A program made the position numbers and the translations under genes. From a bacterium (GTDB taxonomy: Bacteria > CG2-30-53-67 > CG2-30-70-394): a stretch of 35,546 nt of DNA. Positions 13,950 to 21,591 of this stretch are shown one piece after another. The notes beneath the pieces were generated by a model. It searched no databases, was not told where the DNA came from, and saw only the letters and a program-made list of their open reading frames with translations. Numbering within the stretch: position 1 is the stretch's first letter; each line of letters starts with the position of its first letter. Location of the stretch: assembly GCA_024278555.1 (NCBI GenBank), contig JAJRSX010000135.1, positions 1-35,546 of the forward strand, in the 5' to 3' direction.

Positions 13950-14128
13950 GCGCGGCTTGGCCGCGCTCGGGGATGGGGGAGGTGAGGGATGGGGGAAGGC
14001 CAGCCCTGCGGGCTGATGAATCTGCCGATGGAAGCCGCCCACGAAACAACCCTCTGGCCGCGCAGCGGCCAACCACTCCCTCATCCCCCATCCCGGGGCG
14101 CGTAGCGCCCCCCATCCCTCACCCCCGC
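13948..14128. repeat. Mosaic intergenic repeat, copy 2 (after ccoO)
   Basis: It starts in the ccoO stop codon with a perfect 9-bp stem (GAGCGCGGC, loop TTG, GCCGCGCTC). It continues with the GGGATGGGGGAGGTGAGGG tract, a CCAGCCCTGCGGGCTG palindrome, the conserved core at 14024-14045, a TGGCCGCGCAGCGGCCA palindrome, and then an inverted copy of the purine tract (CTCCCTCATCCCCCATCCC) with GGGGCGCGTAGCGCCCC. The part order matches copy 1 at 12710. No frame in it looks coding. Confidence 0.6.
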
Positions 14129-14150
14129 GAGCAACGCGAGCGCACCCCCC

Positions 14151-14312
14151 ATGTCCGTCACCCTCTACGCCCTCATCACCTTCGCCTGCATCGTCGGTGT
14201 CGCCGCGGTGACCCTCTACTACCTCGGGGCGCGCGGCCGGCGGAAGGAGCGGCTGGAGGCACCCAAGTACAAGATCCTCGATGACGACCGGGACGACTTC
14301 CCGGAGGAGTGA
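14151..14312 (+). CDS. Small cbb3 oxidase subunit, CcoQ-like
   Basis: 53 residues, one membrane helix (TLYALITFACIVGVAAVTLYYL) followed by a basic then acidic tail (RGRRKERLEAPKYKILDDD). A position between ccoO and the ccoP-like gene and the layout of one helix plus a charged tail fit CcoQ (subunit IV). The end APKYKILDDD also resembles the GPKYRMLFDDD of the CcoS protein encoded at 21388, so descent from CcoS cannot be excluded. No clear ribosome site precedes the ATG. The next gene starts three bases after the stop. Confidence 0.65.
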   Translation: MSVTLYALITFACIVGVAAVTLYYLGARGRRKERLEAPKYKILDDDRDDFPEE

Positions 14313-14315
14313 GCC

Positions 14316-14525
14316 ATGGCGAAAAAGAGAGAGCGCGTCCACGAAGTGGTCGACGGCATCACCGAGCGCAGCGACACCCATCTGCCCGTGGGCTGGATCG
14401 TCCTCGCCCTCGGCCTGATCGCCTTCGCCTGCTACTACCTGCCGGCGAACATGCCCCAGTGGGGCGGCTGGTCCGCCTACACCGCCCTGGAGCAGGCGCA
14501 GCAGGCACACCAGGCGGACCGGTAA
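14316..14525 (+). CDS. Haem-free CcoP-like membrane anchor (FixP N-terminal module only)
   Basis: 69 residues, preceded by GGAGGAG in the end of the upstream gene. The sequence HEVVDGITERSDTHLPVGW, one helix (IVLALGLIAFACYYL) and QWGGWSAYTALE follow the order seen in the N-terminal module of CcoP: DGI.E, LP.W, helix, Y, W. No CXXCH is present and the protein ends where CcoP would begin its two cytochrome domains. With the fused domain in the preceding ccoO, this suggests a rearranged subunit III. It probably docks on CcoN in the inner membrane. The stop codon is followed at once by a 7-bp stem-loop. Confidence 0.65.
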   Translation: MAKKRERVHEVVDGITERSDTHLPVGWIVLALGLIAFACYYLPANMPQWGGWSAYTALEQAQQAHQADR

Positions 14526-14526
14526 G

Positions 14527-14544
14527 CGCGGGCTTATGCCCGCG
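14527..14544 (+). terminator. Stem-loop directly after the oxidase structural genes
   Basis: CGCGGGC, loop TTAT, GCCCGCG begins one base after the TAA at 14523-14525. It lacks a U-run, so it would be at best a Rho-dependent end or a 3' stabiliser. It may also be a single REP-like arm, since GCGGGC..GCCCGCGA recurs in the doublets nearby. Confidence 0.4.
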
Positions 14545-14587
14545 AGTCGGCGCCGGAGGGCCGGGGGCCGGGGGCGGGCTGAATAGC

Positions 14588-14736
14588 TCAACGCAAAGGC
14601 GCGAAGACGCCAGGGCGCAAAGGGGGGGAATAATTGGGGGGGAGGCGTCGCCGGCGGCAAACCGGGGAACGGCGGGGGCCCGCAAGGCCATTTCAGCCAC
14701 GGAATCCACGGAAGGGCACGGAAGGGCACGGAAGGG
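14588..14736. repeat. Short dispersed and tandem repeats in the 14526-14836 spacer
   Basis: TCAACGCAAAGGCGCGAAG at 14588-14606, continuing as ACGC, is an inverted near-copy of DNA at 18897-18920. CACGGAAGGG is present three times in exact tandem at 14707-14736. The 310-base spacer carries no gene that I can support. Confidence 0.55.
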
Positions 14737-14755
14737 GAGGGCTGCCGGGACAGGG

Positions 14756-14840
14756 GTAGGAGCGGGCCATGCCCGCGATCCGGCGCCGGAGGCGCCGGCC
14801 GGCCCGGAGGGCCGGGGGCGGGGGCGTGGCCCCCTCCTAT
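14756..14840. repeat. REP doublet 2
   Basis: The left arm begins GTAGGAGCGGGCCATGCCCG and continues CGATCCGG. The right arm is the inverted form, GGGCGTGGCCCCCTCCTAT. A GC-only centre with GGCGCCGGAGGCGCC lies between them. The right arm overlaps the last bases of the decahaem cytochrome gene, whose stop is at 14837-14839. Confidence 0.75.
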
Positions 14841-16846
14841 CGGGGGCCGGGCGACGGGGTTTCAATGCCGCCGGCGATCTCCTCGCAGACGGCCATCGCC
14901 GCCTCGGGGTTGTGGAGCGGCCCTGCCCGATCGAGGAGGCGGAGAGCGGTCTCGCTGCGCCGGTGCCAGGCCGCAAGCCGTTCCGACGCCGCCCCTCCCT
15001 CCATCTCCGTGCGCGCACGGTGGCCGCGCGCCAACGCCTGCTCGGCGCGGTCGCGCGCGGCGGCCAGGCGCGCGCGCCACGTCGCCAGGGAGGCCCGGTA
15101 GGTCTCATCGTGGCAGGTGGCGCATGCCTCCCCCACCACCGCCTCCGAGGCGGGGTGGTCCCGCGCGAGGTCGTGGCACCCTTCACACCCCACCGCCCCG
15201 GCCATCGGGCTCGCCGCCACCCGGTAGCCGCGCAGCGCCGGGGCGGTGGCGGCGTAGAGGCCGCTCTCCGCCGCGTGGCAACCGCCACAGGTCGGCTCCA
15301 GGAGCGCCCCCGTGTGGCACCGGTGACACATGACGGTGGCGTGGATGCCGGTGAGCTCGAAGGGGTGAACGAACGCCCCCTTGCGAATCAGCAAGCGCCC
15401 GGCTTCGTGTCGCACCGGGCTGAGGAAGTCGTGGCACAGGGTGCATTCGCGGCGGATCGGGTCGCCGAACCGGTCTCGGTGGCGACCGTCGTGACAGCGA
15501 AAGCAGCCGGGCGCGTAGAGGTGGCCGATGTTGTCCGGATAGGTGCGCCAATCGACCCGCATCCCGGGGAAAACGGTGTAGCCGTAGATCTCCTGGACCC
15601 GTTCGATCGCCACCTCGATATGCCTCCCCTTCGCCGCCCATACCGCCGGGTAGCGCCGGCGGTAGAAGTCGGTGAAGTGCGCGGCGATCTCGCGCCGGGC
15701 GGTGGTGAGGTCGGGGTACTCCGCCACCAGAGTGCGCACCGCCTCGCGCTTGATGTACGGGAGGGAGACGTCGAGGCGGCCGCGTGCCAGGTAGAGGTCC
15801 ACCGCCACCGCGGGTGGGGGAAACTTGTGGGCCGGCCGGTTGTGGCAGTCCATGCAGTCGAGGTGGCGCCGCTCGCCCACCGGCGGCGGCGCCGTCGCCG
15901 GCTCGCCGTCGGCGCGGTAGACCCGCTCCTCACCGTTCGGGCGCGTCCACTTCACCCACGGGATCGTCTGCAGGGAGGCGTCGGTGGCCACGTACTCCAT
16001 GCTCCCGGAGAGGAGCATGTGCATGTGGATCCCCTCCACCCGACCGGTCATCTCGTCGCCGCCGCCGGTCTTCACCAGCATCTGGATGTCGCGGCGGCTG
16101 TTCGCCTCGTCCTCTGCGAAGTGGACCCGCTCCCGGAGCTGGGCACCGTAGAACTTGCGCGGCCAGTGGCACTGCTCGCACGTCTCCGCCGCCGGCCGGA
16201 GGTGTTGAATCGCCGGCGGGATCGGGCGCGGGTAGGTGTCACGGAGGACCGCCACCACCTGCCGCACCCCGGAGACCTTCGCCTTGATGAACCAGCTCGC
16301 GCCGCTGCCGATGTGGCACTCGGCGCAGCGCACTCGGGCGTGGGCGGAGAATGGATAGGTGGTCGCCTCCGGCGCCATCACCCGGTGGCACGGCTGGGTG
16401 CAGAAGGAGACCGAGTCGGTGAACTGATAGCCGTGGTAGCTGCTCACCAACACCACCGGCACCATCAGGGCGACGAAGCCGCCGAGGTAGACGGCGCTAC
16501 GGCGCTGGCGCGGATCGTTGAGGTCGACGCGCGGCAAGCGGTGGAGCCGCGCGGTCGGGTCGAGGCGGCGAATCCGCCAGCGGCGCAACGCCACCCCCAC
16601 CGCCGCCACCAGCAGCCCGACGATGATCAGCCCGGGGATGACCAGATAGCCGAAGAGATCCAGATACGGGTTCGAGGTCGGCGAGACCAGGCTGAAGAGG
16701 CCAAAGGTGACCAGCAGCAACGACCCGAGGAGGACGATCGCCACCCCGGCCAGGACGATCGGCCCGGTCCAGCTCGCCGGCATCCGCCGTACCCCCGCCC
16801 CACCCCCGACGTCTTCCTCCTGTCGTCGCTCGACGTGGTCGCCCAT
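14837..16846 (-). CDS. Decahaem membrane cytochrome c, NapC/NirT-like
   Basis: 669 residues with about three membrane helices in the first 135 (around 27-48, 62-88 and 117-135). There are ten haem sites. The first is CX3CH at C149-TQP-C153-H154, in the phrase FCTQPCHRVM. Nine CXXCH follow: CAEC, CEQC, CMDC, CFRC, CTLC, CHRC, CGGC, CEGC and CATC, each before H. CAECHIGSGASWF and CEQCHWPRKFYG are typical of NapC/NirT-like and related large cytochromes that pass electrons between the quinol pool and periplasmic carriers. A GGAGGCGAG ribosome site precedes the ATG at 16846. The gene is convergent with the oxidase genes and divergent from ccoG. The electron partner is unknown; the gene's position inside the cbb3 island suggests a role in respiratory electron flow. 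The C-terminal 90 residues are Arg/Ala-rich and partly helical, without haem. Confidence 0.85.
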   Translation of the reverse strand: MGDHVERRQEEDVGGGAGVRRMPASWTGPIVLAGVAIVLLGSLLLVTFGLFSLVSPTSNPYLDLFGYLVIPGLIIVGLLVAAVGVALRRWRIRRLDPTARLHRLPRVDLNDPRQRRSAVYLGGFVALMVPVVLVSSYHGYQFTDSVSFCTQPCHRVMAPEATTYPFSAHARVRCAECHIGSGASWFIKAKVSGVRQVVAVLRDTYPRPIPPAIQHLRPAAETCEQCHWPRKFYGAQLRERVHFAEDEANSRRDIQMLVKTGGGDEMTGRVEGIHMHMLLSGSMEYVATDASLQTIPWVKWTRPNGEERVYRADGEPATAPPPVGERRHLDCMDCHNRPAHKFPPPAVAVDLYLARGRLDVSLPYIKREAVRTLVAEYPDLTTARREIAAHFTDFYRRRYPAVWAAKGRHIEVAIERVQEIYGYTVFPGMRVDWRTYPDNIGHLYAPGCFRCHDGRHRDRFGDPIRRECTLCHDFLSPVRHEAGRLLIRKGAFVHPFELTGIHATVMCHRCHTGALLEPTCGGCHAAESGLYAATAPALRGYRVAASPMAGAVGCEGCHDLARDHPASEAVVGEACATCHDETYRASLATWRARLAAARDRAEQALARGHRARTEMEGGAASERLAAWHRRSETALRLLDRAGPLHNPEAAMAVCEEIAGGIETPSPGPR

Positions 16847-17246
16847 CTCGCCTCCGCCCCCTCATCCGGAGAGTCTCACCGATTCCGCTGGGGGTGGCGA
16901 GGCGTGACGGCGCCCGGAGGTCGGCCGCCGCGCACACCCTCTGCCCTACATGGCATCCGCCTCCACCTTCACCGCGTTGAGGACGAGGTCGATGGCGACC
17001 GCGCCGGTGGCCTCTTCCGGGGGCACTGTGTGGATGATGGGCATGGGGAGACCTCCTCGATGGGGGCGTCCGGCCATCGCCGTGCGCCCGGGTTAGGTAC
17101 CGAGCCTCCTGCCGCCGGCCGCACCGCGCAACCGCCGGAGCCCTTCTGGTGTGTCACGGGCTCCGATCTGCTGGCGGCTACCCCATCCCCTCCCCGCCGA
17201 GGGAGAATGGCTCGCCGCGCCCCGTCCACGACTCCCCCCTCCCCCC
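16847..17246. other. Spacer between the decahaem gene and ccoG
   Basis: About 400 bases of divergent upstream region. Apart from the short gene remnant at 16946-17044 I see no coding sequence, clear promoter pair or repeat. A GTG at 17151 opens the ccoG frame earlier, but the extra residues are Pro/Arg-rich and unlike CcoG. Confidence 0.4.
16946..17044 (-). pseudogene. Possible remnant of a carboxymuconolactone decarboxylase/AhpD-like gene (N-terminus only)
   Basis: A 32-residue frame begins at 17044 after a good GAGGAGGT ribosome site. It starts MPIIHTVPPEEATGAVA, which resembles the N-terminus of CMD/AhpD-like proteins, where PEEATG.VAE is common. After that the match is lost and the frame stops at 16946. 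It could be a decayed fragment, a true small peptide, or chance. The resemblance is only about 17 residues long. Confidence 0.3.
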
Positions 17247-18578
17247 ATGCCCCCCGCCCCCGCCCGCCGGCGCCCTGCGCCGAAGGCCCCGCCGCCCCGG
17301 TGGTACCGGACCGAACGCGGCCGCCGCTGGGCGGTGGCGGGGCTGCTCCTCGCCCTCTACTGCGCCACCCCCTTCATCGAGGTGGGAGGCCACCCGCTCC
17401 TCGGCTTCGACCGCCAGACCCTGCGCCTCTACGTGGGCGGCGTGGGGTTGTGGCTCGACGACCTCTTCATCGTCCTCCTGGCCGCCCTCCTGGCGGTGGC
17501 CTTGATCCTCCTGGTCACCGTGTGGCTCGGCCGGGTGTGGTGCGGCTGGGCGTGCCCGCAGACGGTCCTCCTCGATCTGCGCGACCAGCTCCGCGCCCTC
17601 TTCCCGGTACGCACCGCCGACGGCCGGGCGGTACGGCTGGCGAAGCGGGTCGCGGTGGAGGGCGCCTTTCTCCTCCTCAACCTGGTGGTGGCCACCACCT
17701 TCATCCTCTACCTGGTGCCGCCGCGGGAGCTGGGCCACTACCTCGCCACCGCCACCCTCCCCTTCTGGGTCGGGGCGACCTGGGGGACGATCGTCCTCCT
17801 CTTCTACGGCGACCTCCTCCTCCTCGGCCGCCGCTTCTGCACCCACGTCTGCCCCTACGCCAAGCTCCAGGGGGTCCTCTTTGACCGCGCCACCCTGGTG
17901 GTCGAGTACGACCGCACCCGCGAGGACGACTGCATCGACTGCAAGCGGTGCGTGAAGGTGTGTCCCACGAAGATCGACATCCGCGACGGCCTGCAGGTGG
18001 AGTGCATCGCCTGCGGCGAGTGCGTCGATGCCTGCGACGAGATCATGCGCAAGGTGGGCACGCCGCCGAAGCTGATCCAGTTTCACTTCGGCTCCACCTC
18101 GGCGCCGCCGCCCCGGGTCCTCCGGCCGCAGGTGGTGGTCCTGGCGGCGGCATGCGTCTGCCTCACCGCCGCCCTGGTCCACGCGGCGATAGGCCGCGCC
18201 GCGGTGGAGGCGTCGGTGCTGCGTGACCGCTACCACCTCTTCCACGTGGCCAAGGACGGCCGCCTGATGAACAGCTACACCCTGGTGGCGGAGAACCGCA
18301 CCGCCGAACCCGTCGCCCTCACCTGCTGGGTGGAGGGGGTCGAAGGGCTGGAGCTGGTCATCCCCCACAACCCGGTGACCGTAAAGCCGGGGGCGGTGCG
18401 CAAGACCCGCTTCGTCCTCGTCCTCCCGGCCGGCCACCCCTTGGCCCCCGGCAACCACCCGGTCACCCTCCACCTGATGACCGCCGAGGCCGAGCCGATC
18501 ACCGCCGACGCGGCCACCGCCTTCACCGTACCGGAGGCGGAAGAGCACAAGGTGGAAGAGCACGGGAAGGAGGAGTGA
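17247..18578 (+). CDS. ccoG: CcoG (FixG/RdxA-like) iron-sulfur protein for cbb3 oxidase assembly
   Basis: 443 residues from the ATG at 17247, which I prefer to the GTG at 17151, although neither has a clear ribosome site. Several membrane helices carry the conserved WCGWACPQTV and FCTHVCPYAKLQG. A two-cluster ferredoxin segment follows: C229, C232, C235, C239 in CIDCKRCVKVCP, and C253, C256, C259, C263 in CIACGECVDAC. A C-terminal periplasmic Ig-like domain (about 330-435) ends in a Glu/Lys-rich tail. CcoG is thought to reduce copper for CuB insertion into CcoN. It starts the assembly cluster, and its stop overlaps the next start in TGATG. Confidence 0.92.
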   Translation: MPPAPARRRPAPKAPPPRWYRTERGRRWAVAGLLLALYCATPFIEVGGHPLLGFDRQTLRLYVGGVGLWLDDLFIVLLAALLAVALILLVTVWLGRVWCGWACPQTVLLDLRDQLRALFPVRTADGRAVRLAKRVAVEGAFLLLNLVVATTFILYLVPPRELGHYLATATLPFWVGATWGTIVLLFYGDLLLLGRRFCTHVCPYAKLQGVLFDRATLVVEYDRTREDDCIDCKRCVKVCPTKIDIRDGLQVECIACGECVDACDEIMRKVGTPPKLIQFHFGSTSAPPPRVLRPQVVVLAAACVCLTAALVHAAIGRAAVEASVLRDRYHLFHVAKDGRLMNSYTLVAENRTAEPVALTCWVEGVEGLELVIPHNPVTVKPGAVRKTRFVLVLPAGHPLAPGNHPVTLHLMTAEAEPITADAATAFTVPEAEEHKVEEHGKEE

Positions 18579-18733
18579 TGCGTCGTTCGTGGGCCTGGCC
18601 GGTGGGGATCGTCCTCCTCTTTGTCGTCCTGGTAGCGGGGAGTGTCTGGATGGCCCGGGTGGCCTCGCGCGTCGGCGAGGTCCCCATCGACACCCACGCC
18701 CACCCCGCCGCCCGCGGCGGCGTGCGGCGATAG
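18578..18733 (+). CDS. Minimal CcoH/FixH-like membrane peptide
   Basis: 51 residues. The ATG at 18578 overlaps the ccoG TGA, and GGAAGGAGGAG lies just before it. One helix (WPVGIVLLFVVLVAGSVWMA) sits after a short basic N-terminus, followed by a short His-containing tail (VPIDTHAHPAA). CcoH/FixH lies at this place between ccoG and ccoI in most clusters and begins with a similar W-P-containing helix, but it is normally about 150 residues with a periplasmic domain. Here the domain is absent and the frame ends just before repeat DNA at 18734. Either a natural short form or a truncation is possible. Confidence 0.55.
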   Translation: MRRSWAWPVGIVLLFVVLVAGSVWMARVASRVGEVPIDTHAHPAARGGVRR

Positions 18734-18818
18734 CGGACAGCGGAAACAGCGTCTCCTTCCAACGAGCAAACCGGGGTCCGCAGTACGACCGCAAGCCCCC
18801 CCTCTCCGAAAAGCTGAA

Positions 18819-18920
18819 AGCTGTTCGCTGAAAGCTGAGAACTGAGAGCTGTTCGCTGACCGCTGCAAGCTGTTCGCTGATCGCCATCTCCCTGCTGCGT
18901 CTTTGCGCCTTTGCGTTGAA
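18819..18920. repeat. Spaced AGCTGTTCGCTGA repeats and an inverted copy of the 14588 repeat
   Basis: AGCTGTTCGCTGA is present exactly at 18819-18831, 18847-18859 and 18868-18880, among related AGCTGAAAGCTGA pieces. GCGTCTTTGCGCCTTTGCGT at 18897-18916, followed by TGAA, is the reverse complement of the element at 14588 with few differences. The 228-base gap between the ccoH-like gene and ccoI (18734-18961) therefore consists largely of repeats, and no ribosome site of note precedes ccoI. Confidence 0.6.
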
Positions 18921-18961
18921 GCGGTTCTCCCCACCTCGCCGGGTTACCCTCCGCGCCGACC

Positions 18962-21355
18962 ATGGCCCCGCCCGCGACCCGCCCCTGCGCCCACTGCGGC
19001 CTGCCCACCGACGCCGCGACCGAGCCGCCCTTTTGCTGCACCGGCTGCGAGGCGGTCTACCACCTCCTGCACAACGAGGGGCTCGACGCCTTCTACCGGC
19101 GGCTGGAGGAGGGCGAGGGCCACCCGGCGCCGGTCTCGGCGATCGCGGAGGTGGCCCCCCTCGGAATGGAGGAGGTGGAGGTGGTGCGGGAGGGGGGCCA
19201 CGCCACCGCCGCCGTGGCGGTGGAGGGGATCACCTGCGCCGCCTGCGTCTGGCTCCTGGAGCGCGGCGTCGGGCGGCTTCCCGGGGTGACACGCTTTGCG
19301 GTGAGCTTCGCCACCCACCGGGCGCACATCGAGTGGGAGCCCACCACCTGCGACCTCGCCGCCATCGACGCCCGGGTGCGTGCCCTGGGGTACGCCCTCA
19401 GGCCGGTGCGCGCGGCTGCCGGCGGCCGTGCGGAAAAGGGCGCGCTCGCCCGCCTCGGGGTCGCCGCCTTCTGCGCGATGAACGTGATGCTCCTCTCCGT
19501 GGGGCTCTACGCCGGCTACTTCCAGGGGATGACCCCGGCGGTGAAGAGATCGCTCCACCTCCTCAACTGGGGGCTCGCCACCCCGGTCCTCTTCTACAGC
19601 GGCCTCCCCTTCTGGCGCGGCGCCTGGCGCGGCCTGCGCGGCCGCGCCCTGACCATGGACCTCCTCGTGGTCCTCGGCGCCGGCCTCGCCTACGGCCACT
19701 CGGTGGCGGTCGCCCTCACCGGCGCGGGCGAGACCTACTTCGACTCGGTGGTGATGATCGTCGCCCTGCTCCTGACCGGCCGATATCTGGAGCACCGCGC
19801 CCGCGCCCGCGCCTCCGCCGCCACCGACCGCCTCGCCTCCCTCCTGCCGGCCACCGCCCGGGTGTGGCGCGAGGGCGGCTGGGTGGGGCTGCCCCTCGCC
19901 ACGGTGGCGACCGGCGATCGCCTGCAGGTGCGGCCGGGGGAGCGCATCGGAGCGGACGGCCGGGTGGCCGCGGGGGTGACCGAGGTGGACGAGTCGATGC
20001 TCACCGGCGAGTCCCGGCCGGTGGCGAGGGCCGAGGGCGGCCGGGTGACCGCCGGGACCCTCAACCTCGCCGCCCCGATCGAGGTCGTGGTCGAGGCGAC
20101 CGGCGGCGCCACCCGCCTCGCCGCCATCACCCGCCTGTTGGAGCGCGCCCAGAGCGAGCGGCCGCCGGCCACACGCATCGCCGACCGGGTCGCCTCGTGG
20201 TTCGTGGCGGTGGTGGTGGGGGTGGCGGTGGCGAGCTACCTCTACTGGCGCGGCCACGGTCGGCCCGACCCGCTCCTGCCGGCGATCACCTGCCTCATCG
20301 TCGCCTGCCCCTGCGCCCTCGGCCTCGCCACCCCGGTGGCGGTGGTGGCGGCGACCGCGGCGGCGGCGCGCCGGGGGATCCTCTTCAAAGGGGGCTCCGC
20401 CCTGGAAGCCCTCGGCCGGGTGCGGCAGGTACTCATCGACAAGACCGGCACCCTCACCCGGGGCGACCTGCGCCTTACCGAGGCGGTCGCCACCGCGGAC
20501 TTCACCGACGCCTCGGCCGCACTCGCCGCGGCCGCGCCACTGGCGGCGATGTCGCGCCACCCGGCGGCACGCCCCCTCGCCGTTGGCGACCGGGGTGCCA
20601 CCGGCACGACGGTGGCGGAGGTGGCCGGGTACGGCGTGGTGGGCGAGGTGAACGGCCGGCGATGGCGCCTCGGCCGCCCGGCCTGGGCACTGGTCCCGCC
20701 CCCGACCCGGGAGGAGGCGGCGGTGGTCGACCGGTGGCAGAGCGACGGCGCCACGGTCGTCGCCCTTGGCGACGGCGACGGCCACCGCGCCCTCTTTCGC
20801 CTCGCCGACACGGTCCGCGACGGCGCGGCCGAGGCGATCGCCGCCCTGGCCGCGGCCCGGATCGAGGCCACCATGGTCACCGGCGACGCCCCGGCCACCG
20901 CCGCGGCGATCGCCGGCCGCCTCTCCCTCCCCCACTGGGCGGCGGGCCTGTCGCCGGAGGCGAAGCTCGCCCGGGTGGCGGCGGCGCGGGAGGCCGGGCC
21001 GGTGGCCATGGTGGGCGACGGGATCAACGACGCCCCGGCCCTGGCCGCCGCCGACGTGGGCATCGCCCTGGCCCGGGGGCTGGACGTGGCGGTGGAGGCG
21101 GCGGATGTGCTCCTCCTGGGTGAGGACCTGGGTGCCCTGGCCGAAGCGGTGGCGATGGCACGCGCCAGCCGCCGGGTGATCCGCGAGAATTACGCCCTCG
21201 CCGTGGTCTACAACCTGATCACCCTGCCGCTCGCCGCCGCCGGCCTTATGTTGCCGTTGTTCGCCGCCACCGCCATGGCCGCCTCGTCGCTCACCGTTAC
21301 CCTCAACAGCCTGCGGCTGTTGCGGAGACAACCCGCGAATGGATCGAGAGGCTGA
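18962..21355 (+). CDS. ccoI: CcoI (FixI) copper-transporting P1B-type ATPase
   Basis: 797 residues. The N-terminus has a CAHCGLP...FCCTGC cysteine region (9-29), typical of CcoI/FixI rather than general copper pumps. A heavy-metal domain follows with C92-AA-C95 in ITCAACVWLLE. Eight membrane helices include the metal-binding C449-P-C451 in ACPCALGLATP. The actuator TGES, the phosphorylated Asp493 in DKTGTLT, and GDGINDAP complete a P-type ATPase. It exports copper for cbb3 CuB maturation. The start at 18962 follows repeat DNA and lacks an obvious ribosome site; the first residues match the family, so I keep it. Confidence 0.93.
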   Translation: MAPPATRPCAHCGLPTDAATEPPFCCTGCEAVYHLLHNEGLDAFYRRLEEGEGHPAPVSAIAEVAPLGMEEVEVVREGGHATAAVAVEGITCAACVWLLERGVGRLPGVTRFAVSFATHRAHIEWEPTTCDLAAIDARVRALGYALRPVRAAAGGRAEKGALARLGVAAFCAMNVMLLSVGLYAGYFQGMTPAVKRSLHLLNWGLATPVLFYSGLPFWRGAWRGLRGRALTMDLLVVLGAGLAYGHSVAVALTGAGETYFDSVVMIVALLLTGRYLEHRARARASAATDRLASLLPATARVWREGGWVGLPLATVATGDRLQVRPGERIGADGRVAAGVTEVDESMLTGESRPVARAEGGRVTAGTLNLAAPIEVVVEATGGATRLAAITRLLERAQSERPPATRIADRVASWFVAVVVGVAVASYLYWRGHGRPDPLLPAITCLIVACPCALGLATPVAVVAATAAAARRGILFKGGSALEALGRVRQVLIDKTGTLTRGDLRLTEAVATADFTDASAALAAAAPLAAMSRHPAARPLAVGDRGATGTTVAEVAGYGVVGEVNGRRWRLGRPAWALVPPPTREEAAVVDRWQSDGATVVALGDGDGHRALFRLADTVRDGAAEAIAALAAARIEATMVTGDAPATAAAIAGRLSLPHWAAGLSPEAKLARVAAAREAGPVAMVGDGINDAPALAAADVGIALARGLDVAVEAADVLLLGEDLGALAEAVAMARASRRVIRENYALAVVYNLITLPLAAAGLMLPLFAATAMAASSLTVTLNSLRLLRRQPANGSRG

Positions 21356-21387
21356 AACCTGATCGCCGAAAGCGGTACGCTCCCCCG

Positions 21388-21591
21388 GTGACCTCCCTCG
21401 TCCCCCTCATCGGCCTCTCCCTCTGCCTGGGGCTGGGCTTTCTCATGGTCTTCTTCTGGGCCCTGCGGAGCGGCCAGTTCGACGACCCGGAGGGGCCGAA
21501 GTATCGGATGCTCTTCGATGACGACGAGAGCGAGGAGATCAATGAGCCCGAGCCGGAGCCACGCCATGCCCATCGCCCCCCATCACGATGA
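21388..21591 (+). CDS. ccoS: CcoS, cbb3 oxidase assembly protein
   Basis: 67 residues from a GTG at 21388, 32 bases after ccoI. One helix (LVPLIGLSLCLGLGFLMVFFW) is followed by ALRSGQFDDPEGPKYRMLFDDD, the CcoS signature (AxRSGQFDD, GP.yRmLFDDD). CcoS is required for cofactor insertion into CcoN. The tail after DDD is long and Glu/Pro-rich, and its coding sequence overlaps the start of the next gene. Confidence 0.9.
   Translation: MTSLVPLIGLSLCLGLGFLMVFFWALRSGQFDDPEGPKYRMLFDDDESEEINEPEPEPRHAHRPPSR

Noticed and set aside
14309-17884. Plus-strand frame of 1191 residues across the decahaem cytochrome and ccoG
   Set aside because: It is a GC-driven shadow: the minus strand encodes ten haem motifs, and ccoG lies in another frame.
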